DNA of 14,568 nucleotides from contig CAMNQN010000065.1 in assembly GCA_946549155.1 (NCBI GenBank), forward strand, positions 1 to 14,568. The letters are read 5' to 3'. Made by a program: the position numbers and the translations under genes. Each line of letters opens with the position of its first letter. Positions within the stretch are counted from its first letter, which is position 1. The notes under the pieces were generated by a model that worked only from the letters and a program-made list of their open reading frames with translations, did no database searches and had not been told where the DNA came from. Source of the stretch: an uncultured Lachnospiraceae bacterium (GTDB taxonomy: Bacteria > Bacillota > Clostridia > Lachnospirales > Lachnospiraceae). Positions 1 through 5,224 of this stretch are shown here, piece after piece.

Positions 1-304
1 CGGTAAATATCTGAAATAGATCGTGTAGTGACAAATGCTGGATTGAATGTAAATCTGTTAATATGGTATGGACATTACGAAACCACATGGACATAGGGAT
101 ATATTGTACCGATGATATCGGAACAGATGTACCGTTTTGCCGGAATTTACACGCGAGTCGGGCATTTTCTGTTTAGAATGTCACATTCCGCGTGATTTTG
201 TAAAGCTTTCCCTTCCTGCGTCCTGCTAATTAACCAAACACGAAAAACATTACTACCTGAATAACAGCCCGGGAAACAATTATGCCAAATCAGTCATGTT
301 CTGC
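1..304. other. Non-coding region upstream of the folT promoter
   Basis: No reading frame of useful length with a plausible ribosome site is visible on either strand. The stretch is more A+T-rich than the genes to its right. It holds two short direct repeats, ATGGACAT at 68-75 and 87-94 and TGTACCG at 105-111 and 128-134, and a small inverted repeat CCGAT/ATCGG at 109-121. None is long enough to name as an operator. I see no intrinsic terminator for a gene to the left. It is best read as the spacer between an unseen upstream gene and the folT transcription unit. Confidence 0.6.
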
Positions 305-332
305 TTGCAATCTCCGGAAACTGTGCTATAAT
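305..332 (+). promoter_or_regulatory. Promoter for the folT leader, extended -10 type
   Basis: A -35 box TTGCAA (305-310, four of six to TTGACA) is followed after 16 bases by a perfect -10 box TATAAT (327-332). A TG at 324-325, one base before the -10, makes it an extended -10. This is the expected form of a vegetative sigma-A promoter. Transcription would start near 339-340, about ten bases before the first paired base of the THF riboswitch, so the promoter is well placed to drive the riboswitch and folT. No other promoter of this quality is visible in the window. Confidence 0.8.
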
Positions 333-348
333 GGCCATAAATAAATAA

Positions 349-460
349 TAGCGAAGTAGGAATTGGCGCGTTAAGTTGTCAGCGGCTGGGGAGTCGCCCT
401 GAACCGAAAAGCCGGTCGGAAACGATCTGGCTTGCGATGCCTTTTCCGCACCCGTTGCTA
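349..460 (+). promoter_or_regulatory. Tetrahydrofolate (THF) riboswitch, class I
   Basis: All parts of the THF-I fold can be paired by eye. P1 is TAGCGA (349-354) with TTGCTA (455-460), followed by the conserved AGTAG (355-359). P2 is GGAATTGGC (359-367) with GCCTTTTCC (439-447), with two facing U-U positions. The signature GCGTTAAGT lies at 368-376. P3 is TCAG-C-GGC (379-386) with GCC-CTGA (396-402), closing a TGGGGAGTC loop. P4 is 410-418 with 423-432, capped by GAAA. The 3' junction GCACCCG (448-454) corresponds to the strand that makes the long-range pseudoknot with the P3 loop in this class. The family binds reduced folates and controls folate transport and synthesis genes; folT follows directly. 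I am confident of the class; ligand response is inferred. Confidence 0.9.
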
Positions 461-490
461 CATGATGAGAACATCTCATAATGTGGAGGG
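460..490 (+). promoter_or_regulatory. Hairpin after the THF aptamer, possible expression platform
   Basis: ACAT-G-ATGAGA (460-470) pairs with TCTCAT-A-ATGT (474-484) around an ACA loop, giving ten base pairs with one mismatch. It is followed at once by GGAGGG (485-490). The stem can grow by T459-G485 and C458-G486, which uses bases of the P1 3' strand, so the longer hairpin and full P1 exclude each other. No U run follows, so it is not an intrinsic terminator. The GGAGGG is over 50 bases from the folT start and has no good start codon after it. A switching role is plausible; the mechanism is unclear. Confidence 0.45.
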
Positions 491-542
491 AATATTATTT
501 ATCGGGTAACCATTTCACAATCACATTACGGAGGTGTTTTTT

Positions 543-1118
543 ATGCGTAAAAATACGTACAAGACCATCTGGAGCACCCAGACCATAGTGTTTCTGGGAG
601 TATTGGTGGCGATGACTCTGGTGTTTTCCCGCATGCTGGCGATTAGTCTGGGATTCGCCCGCTTTACGCTGGGAAGTATCTGTACCATTATGGCCGGTTT
701 ATGGTTCGGTCCGGCGGCGGGGGCTGTCAGCGGCCTGGCGGCGGATGTTCTGGGCTGTCTGATTCAGGGCTATGCGGTGAATCCGCTGATCACAGTGGGC
801 GCTATGATGTGGGGCCTGATCCCTGCGCTGATGAAGCCCCTGATTAACGGCGGAAAGCTGAAAAAAGTGGCGGTTCTCTGCGCTTCGGTGCTGATTGCTT
901 CTATTCTGGGAACTATGGGCTTTACTTACGCAGGGCTGGTGCTTTTCCTGGGCTACGATTTCTGGGCGATTTTGCCCACCCGTCTGGCACAGTTTGCGGC
1001 CATGACGCCGGTGTACTGCGTGCTTTGCTGCTGCCTGTACTTTAGTCCGCTGACCACGATGATTCAGAATATGCAGGCCAAGCAGGCAGAGAAGAAGGGC
1101 ATACTGCCTACCCAGTAG
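543..1118 (+). CDS. folT: ECF transporter S component, folate type (FolT-like)
   Basis: The 191-residue protein is an integral membrane substrate-binding subunit of an energy-coupling factor (ECF) transporter. It has about six hydrophobic segments (roughly 13-33, 43-60, 62-76, 82-98, 108-134, 145-168). The stretch WFGPAAGAVSGLAADVLG (54-71) matches the conserved FGP...G..G...D..G pattern of the folate S component. The start is ATG 543, with GGAGG at 530-534 and eight bases of spacing; an in-frame GTG at 534 overlaps that site and is unlikely. No EcfA or EcfT gene is nearby, so it probably shares an energizing module encoded elsewhere (group II ECF). The upstream THF riboswitch and downstream folC support folate as substrate. 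The C-terminal tail after about 172 is hydrophilic. A cysteine-rich run (C159, C162-C164) in the last helix is odd. Family assignment is firm; substrate is inferred mainly from context. Confidence 0.85.
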   Translation: MRKNTYKTIWSTQTIVFLGVLVAMTLVFSRMLAISLGFARFTLGSICTIMAGLWFGPAAGAVSGLAADVLGCLIQGYAVNPLITVGAMMWGLIPALMKPLINGGKLKKVAVLCASVLIASILGTMGFTYAGLVLFLGYDFWAILPTRLAQFAAMTPVYCVLCCCLYFSPLTTMIQNMQAKQAEKKGILPTQ

Positions 1119-1176
1119 GAGATTCTGCATTTCGGAATACAGCTGGGACGGCTGATGTGCCATATACATAAAAATG

Positions 1177-1270
1177 GTCAATGCCAGGTGGATTGACTGC
1201 AGAAACGCTCATTAAGTGCCAGTAAAGACCGGGCGAAAGCCTTAAACAGATACTGCGATTCCCCATGAGC
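1177..1270 (+). ncRNA. Unassigned structured leader element between folT and folC
   Basis: This gap holds several nested inverted repeats. GTCAAT (1177-1182) pairs with ATTGAC (1192-1197). GCTCAT (1207-1212) pairs with ATGAGC (1265-1270) and encloses CAGTA (1220-1224) with TACTG (1251-1255), which in turn encloses GGGC-GAAA-GCCT (1231-1242). The result is one long rod with purine-rich internal loops and a GNRA tetraloop. It ends four bases before the intrinsic terminator, the layout of an attenuator leader. I compared it by eye with THF, TPP, cobalamin, c-di-GMP, glycine, FMN and T-box patterns and found no match. It could be a regulatory RNA, a processing site or chance. Confidence 0.35.
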
Positions 1271-1274
1271 ACAG

Positions 1275-1316
1275 AGGCTGCTGCAAAACTTACAAAAAGT
1301 TTGCGGCAGCCTTTTT
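1275..1316 (+). terminator. Strong intrinsic terminator between folT and folC
   Basis: AGGCTGCTGCAAA (1275-1287) pairs with TTTGCGGCAGCCT (1300-1312) with a single G-T wobble. The stem continues as CTT (1289-1291) with AAG (1297-1299) past a one-base bulge, and the loop is ACAAA. A run of U (1312-1316) and further pyrimidines follow. This should end folT transcripts or act as a regulated stop for read-through into folC. A reading frame that opens at 1265 in the folC frame crosses this hairpin and is not the true gene start. Confidence 0.9.
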
Positions 1317-1384
1317 CTCTTACAGATGGGCGCGTTGGACAAAAGGATTCAGAGAAAATTAAGAGAGAAACAGGAGAGAAAAAG

Positions 1385-2707
1385 ATGAACTACGAGGAAG
1401 CAAGAGCATATTTGAAGGAGATTTCCGCCAGGGGAAATCTTCTGGGACTGGACAGCATCCGGATTTTGCTGCGGGAGCTGGGGAATCCCCAGGACCGGCT
1501 CCGTTTTGTACATATCGCGGGGACCAACGGCAAAGGATCCGTGATGGCCTACCTGTGTTCCATTCTGAAGGATGCAGGCTATCAGGTGGGTCGCTACATT
1601 TCCCCCACGCTGTTTTGCTATGAGGAGCGAATCCAGGTGAACGGAAGCTATATTCCTAAGGCGGATGTGGCCCGTTTGACGGGGCAGATTGCACAGGCCC
1701 GGGAGCGCATCGCCTCCCGGGGAGAGCCTGCCGCTACCATCTTTGAGGTGGAGACAGCATTGTCTTTTCTGTTTTTTGCGGAGCGAAACTGTGATCTGGT
1801 GCTTTTGGAGACGGGGCTTGGGGGACGGGAGGACGCCACCAACGTGGTGACCACCACGATTCTGGAGATCATCGCCTCCATCAGCATGGATCACATGGAA
1901 CTTTTAGGGGATACGCTGGAGCAAATCGCCTGGAACAAGGCGGGGATCATCAAGCCGGGTACTCGTGTGGTTTCCGACCGGCAAAAGCCGGAGGCGGAAG
2001 GGGTATTGCGCCGGGTGTGCAAAGAGCAGCAGGCCAGCCTGCACTTTCCGGAGGCCGGACAGCTTTCCGATATCGTTTACGGTCTGAAGGAACAGCGGTT
2101 TTCCTACCGGGGAATGGAGGGGCTGTCCATTCATCTGGCGGGTACCTGCCAGATCGGCAATGCGGTTCTGGCGGTGGATGCGGCGCTGGAGCTGCAAAAG
2201 CTTGGCTATAAGATAGAAGAGGGCAATATCCGCCGGGGGCTGCAGGATACGGTGTGGGAAGGGCGGTTCCAGCTCCTCTCAGAAGGGCCGGCGGTGGTTA
2301 TCGATGGGGCCCATAATCCGGACGCGGCCAGGGTTTTGATGGATGCAGTGCAGCATTACTTTCAGGGAAAGAAAATTTATTATATTTTTGGCGTGTTTTC
2401 TGATAAAGAATATGATAAAATTATAGAGATAACCGCTTCGCGGGCGGAATGGATTTTTACCGTGGAGACGAAGGAGAACCCAAGGGCCCTGCCGGCAGAG
2501 ATTCTGGCAGAGCGGATACGGCCGGTAAACCCTAAGGTTACGGCGGTGGGAGATGTGAAGCGGGCGCTGGAGGCGGCGTTTTCGAAGGCTGCGCCGGAGG
2601 ATGTGATTCTGGTGTTCGGGTCACTGTCCTTTTTATGGGAGGCCAGGGAGTACATGCAGGCATTTGAGGCATCCGCCGGCGGGAAGAGCGGTTCGGAAGG
2701 GCTATAA
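1385..2707 (+). CDS. folC: Folylpolyglutamate synthase / dihydrofolate synthase (Mur ligase family)
   Basis: The 440-residue cytoplasmic ligase adds glutamate to folates with ATP, and in many bacteria also makes dihydrofolate from dihydropteroate. Length is typical for the family. The ATP-binding loop GTNGKGS is at 46-52, the ISPTL motif at 72-76, LETGLGGREDATN at 141-153, SMDHMELLG at 167-175, NKAGIIKPG at 184-192 and DGAHNPDAA at 307-315; these are standard FolC signatures across the central and C-terminal Mur ligase domains. The start ATG 1385 has AGGAG at 1372-1376, eight bases away. Possible upstream starts in the same frame would overlap the terminator. Polyglutamylation traps folates in the cell, so it fits with folT just upstream. 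I see no strong promoter between the terminator and this gene. pheA follows after 28 bases. Confidence 0.95.
   Translation: MNYEEARAYLKEISARGNLLGLDSIRILLRELGNPQDRLRFVHIAGTNGKGSVMAYLCSILKDAGYQVGRYISPTLFCYEERIQVNGSYIPKADVARLTGQIAQARERIASRGEPAATIFEVETALSFLFFAERNCDLVLLETGLGGREDATNVVTTTILEIIASISMDHMELLGDTLEQIAWNKAGIIKPGTRVVSDRQKPEAEGVLRRVCKEQQASLHFPEAGQLSDIVYGLKEQRFSYRGMEGLSIHLAGTCQIGNAVLAVDAALELQKLGYKIEEGNIRRGLQDTVWEGRFQLLSEGPAVVIDGAHNPDAARVLMDAVQHYFQGKKIYYIFGVFSDKEYDKIIEITASRAEWIFTVETKENPRALPAEILAERIRPVNPKVTAVGDVKRALEAAFSKAAPEDVILVFGSLSFLWEAREYMQAFEASAGGKSGSEGL
2388..2416 (+). promoter_or_regulatory. Possible internal promoter inside folC
   Basis: TTGGCG (2388-2393, three of six to TTGACA) and TATGAT (2411-2416, five of six to TATAAT) are separated by 17 bases. 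They sit in an A+T-rich patch (about 2371-2430) that stands out from the G+C-rich coding sequence around it. It could give separate transcription of pheA and the genes behind it. The patch also encodes a normal FolC segment (around IYYIFGVFSDKEYDK), so the base composition may simply reflect the protein. Confidence 0.3.
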
Positions 2708-2735
2708 AGAAACAGCAGAAGGGATTTCAGTTACC

Positions 2736-3866
2736 ATGAGGGATTTATTGGAGCTTCGGGAGCAGATTGACGAGATCGACAGTACCATTGTGGAGCTGTT
2801 CGAGAAGCGCATGGCCGTCAGCGAGGAAGTGGCGGCCTACAAGATCAGCACCGGGAAAAAAGTATTTGACAAGGAGCGGGAGCGGGAGAAGCTGGAAAAG
2901 CTGTCCTCCCTGGCCCACGATGATTTTAACCGGCACGGCGTGCAGGAACTGTTTAATCAGATTATGTCCATGAGCCGGAAGAAGCAGTACCAGCTTTTGG
3001 CCCAGAACGGGGCGGCGGGCCGCCTGCCCTTTATCGGCGTGGATAGGATCGAGAAGGAGAACGTCCGGGTGGTGTTTCAGGGCGTGGAGGGCGCTTACAG
3101 CCATGCGGCCATGTGCAGCTATTTCGGGAAGGACGTAAACTGTTTCCACGTGAAGCGTTTCCGGGATGCCATGGAGGCCATCGCGGAGGGAGCAGCGGAT
3201 TATGCGGTGCTGCCCATCGAAAATTCCTCTGCCGGTATCGTGGCGGACAATTATGACCTTTTGGTGGATTTTGAGAATTATATTGTGGGGGAACAGGTGA
3301 TTAAGTGCGAGCATGTGCTCATGGGGCTGTCGGGAACGAAGCTGGAGGAGATCCGTTCCGTGGTGTCCCATCAGCAGGCGCTCTCCCAGTGTGAGCAGTT
3401 TCTGGATGAACACCCCGACTGGCGGCAGGTGCCCTACGACAATACGGCCCTGGCAGCCAAAAAGGTGGCGACGGACCAGGATCGAACCCAGGCGGCCATC
3501 GGCAGCGCCTTTGCTGCAAAGCAGTTCGGCCTGGAGGTACTAAAGGAGCATATCTATTACAACGAGGCCAATTCCACCCGGTTCCTGATCGTTACCAACC
3601 AGAGGATTTTCCGGAAGGATGCGGGGAAGATCAGCATCTGCTTTGAGCTGCCTCACCGCAGCGGCTCTTTGTATAATATGATTTCCCATTTTATTTACAA
3701 TAATCTGAATATGACGCAGATTGAATCCAGACCCATCACCGGGCGGAACTGGGAATACCGCTTCTTCATCGATTTTGAGGGAAACCTTAACGACAGCAGC
3801 GTGAAGAATGCGCTGCGGGGGATCCGGGAAGAAGCCATCAACATGAAGATTTTAGGCAATTATTAA
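2736..3866 (+). CDS. pheA: Bifunctional chorismate mutase / prephenate dehydratase (P-protein)
   Basis: The 376-residue enzyme turns chorismate into prephenate and then into phenylpyruvate, the committed route to phenylalanine. An AroQ-type chorismate mutase domain spans about 1-88; residues aligning with the E. coli active site are present (R8, R25, K36, D45, R48, E49, Q84). The prephenate dehydratase domain spans about 109-288 and keeps the TRF motif (T281-F283). An ACT domain follows (about 297-376) with GSLYN (310-314) and ESRP (330-333), the usual phenylalanine-binding motifs, so feedback inhibition by Phe is expected. The start ATG 2736 has a modest ribosome site GAAGGGA at 2718-2724; a longer frame opens inside folC at 2664, but its first 24 residues do not resemble the family. 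The DUF815 ATPase gene follows after 21 bases. Confidence 0.95.
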   Translation: MRDLLELREQIDEIDSTIVELFEKRMAVSEEVAAYKISTGKKVFDKEREREKLEKLSSLAHDDFNRHGVQELFNQIMSMSRKKQYQLLAQNGAAGRLPFIGVDRIEKENVRVVFQGVEGAYSHAAMCSYFGKDVNCFHVKRFRDAMEAIAEGAADYAVLPIENSSAGIVADNYDLLVDFENYIVGEQVIKCEHVLMGLSGTKLEEIRSVVSHQQALSQCEQFLDEHPDWRQVPYDNTALAAKKVATDQDRTQAAIGSAFAAKQFGLEVLKEHIYYNEANSTRFLIVTNQRIFRKDAGKISICFELPHRSGSLYNMISHFIYNNLNMTQIESRPITGRNWEYRFFIDFEGNLNDSSVKNALRGIREEAINMKILGNY

Positions 3867-3887
3867 AAACGGTGCGAGGAGCTTGGT

Positions 3888-5219
3888 ATGAAGGACATTA
3901 GGGAATTGATTCTGTATCATCCCAAAAAAGGGGAACTGTTAGGGCGGGTGGCCAGCCTGATGCTGGACACGGAGAATGTGTTAAAAAAGCGGGAGGAGAA
4001 GGATTTTCCCGTATCGGTGTATGAGGTGGATGACATCTTGCAGCAGTATTTTGGCAGTGTGCGGGACCTGATCGAGATCGGGGAATCCCACGGCTTTTCC
4101 GGGAATCTGTGGCACTGCTATCTGACCTATGTCCTGGCTTATCACGAGAATGCTTACAGCAAAGCCTGTGAAATCCGGGGAGGCGTGGAGGGCGCCATCA
4201 ATGCGGTGGCACTTCACGATTTTGAGATTTTTATGGATCTGTTTCATTACGATTTTGCTGTGGTGGAGGAGGAGCTGCAGGTGAAGCTCTATCCGCTGCT
4301 TGAGAATTATGACCATTCCCACGGCGGACGGAAGCTGTTTAACACCCGGATCAGCGGGCGTATCTGCGACCTGAGCAGGAAGCTGGCTAAGGCCCGTACC
4401 CCCCAGGAATTTAAAACGGACATGGAGCAGTTTTATAAGGAGTTCGGCGTGGGCAAGTTTGGGCTGCACAAGGCCTTCCGGGTGACCCATGACGACCAGG
4501 ATGGGATGCAGATCGTTCCGATTACCAATATCACCCATGCCTACCTGGAGGATCTGGTGGGCTATGAGATTCCGAAGCAGAAGCTGATTGAGAATACAGA
4601 GGCCTTTTTGGCGGGGAAACCGGCCAACAACTGTCTGCTGTACGGCGATGCGGGCACCGGAAAATCCTCCAGCATCAAGGGGATTCTGAACCGCTATTAT
4701 GACCGCGGCCTGCGGATCATCGAGCTTTATAAGCATCAGTTCCGGGATCTGAATGAGATCATTTCCCAGATCAAGGGCCGGAATTATAAGTTTATTATCT
4801 ACATGGATGATTTATCTTTTGAGGATTTTGAGACAGACTATAAGTATCTGAAGGCTGTGATCGAGGGTGGACTGGAGAAGAAGCCGGATAATATCCTGAT
4901 CTACGCCACCTCCAACCGCCGCCATCTGATACGGGAAAATTATTCTGATAAGGAGGAGATCCGTCAGGATATGCACACCTCCGACACAGTGCAGGAAAAG
5001 CTTTCCCTGGCGTACCGATTCGGTGTGAGTATCTACTTTGGCGCTCCGGACAAAAAGGAGTTCCGGAATATCGTGAAGGTTCTGGCAGAAAGGCGGGGCA
5101 TTGACCTGCCGGAGGAGGAGCTCCTTCTGGAGGCTAACAAATGGGAGCTGAGCCACGGCGGATTGTCCGGCCGCACCGCCCAGCAGTTCATTGATTATAT
5201 TTCAGCAAAGCAGGGGTAA
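3888..5219 (+). CDS. DUF815-type AAA+ ATPase
   Basis: The 443-residue protein has an N-terminal region of about 200 residues, largely helical in look and with no recognised motif, then a AAA+ ATPase module of the DUF815 family. The Walker A loop is GDAGTGKSS (253-261), Walker B is FIIYMDDLSFE (302-312), a sensor-1-like YATSN is at 339-343 followed by RRHLIRE, and a likely sensor-2 region is SGRTAQQF (427-434). No signal peptide or membrane segment is seen. The substrate and role of the family are not established, so I give no symbol. The start ATG 3888 follows AGGAG (3877-3881) by six bases. It lies 21 bases after pheA and only five bases before the Ppx-like gene, whose ribosome site sits inside the end of this gene. 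Tight coupling suggests a shared job with the polyphosphate genes, but that is inference. Confidence 0.85.
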   Translation: MKDIRELILYHPKKGELLGRVASLMLDTENVLKKREEKDFPVSVYEVDDILQQYFGSVRDLIEIGESHGFSGNLWHCYLTYVLAYHENAYSKACEIRGGVEGAINAVALHDFEIFMDLFHYDFAVVEEELQVKLYPLLENYDHSHGGRKLFNTRISGRICDLSRKLAKARTPQEFKTDMEQFYKEFGVGKFGLHKAFRVTHDDQDGMQIVPITNITHAYLEDLVGYEIPKQKLIENTEAFLAGKPANNCLLYGDAGTGKSSSIKGILNRYYDRGLRIIELYKHQFRDLNEIISQIKGRNYKFIIYMDDLSFEDFETDYKYLKAVIEGGLEKKPDNILIYATSNRRHLIRENYSDKEEIRQDMHTSDTVQEKLSLAYRFGVSIYFGAPDKKEFRNIVKVLAERRGIDLPEEELLLEANKWELSHGGLSGRTAQQFIDYISAKQG

Positions 5220-5224
5220 AAACT

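Noticed and set aside
294..479. 61-codon minus-strand frame over the folT leader
   Set aside because: It sits opposite the THF riboswitch, whose helices explain the sequence; no ribosome site or family match.
481..551. Short upstream open frame or leader peptide after GGAGGG
   Set aside because: The only suitably spaced start would be ATT at 497, and the ATG at 481 has no ribosome site. The reading frame gives no meaningful peptide.
1207..1270. tRNA-like or second THF riboswitch (ATTAAGTG resembles GTTAAGT)
   Set aside because: There is no D-arm or T-loop consensus and no anticodon arm, and the THF P3 loop and AGTAG signatures are missing.
1265..1384. 40-codon N-terminal extension of folC
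   Set aside because: It would place the start inside the folded element and translate through the terminator hairpin. The ATG at 1385 has a proper ribosome site and fits the family.
3649..3677. Perfect TATAAT at 3672-3677 within pheA
   Set aside because: No -35 box at a workable distance (TGCCTC at 17 bases) and no TGn extension; it encodes the conserved ACT-domain segment LYNM.
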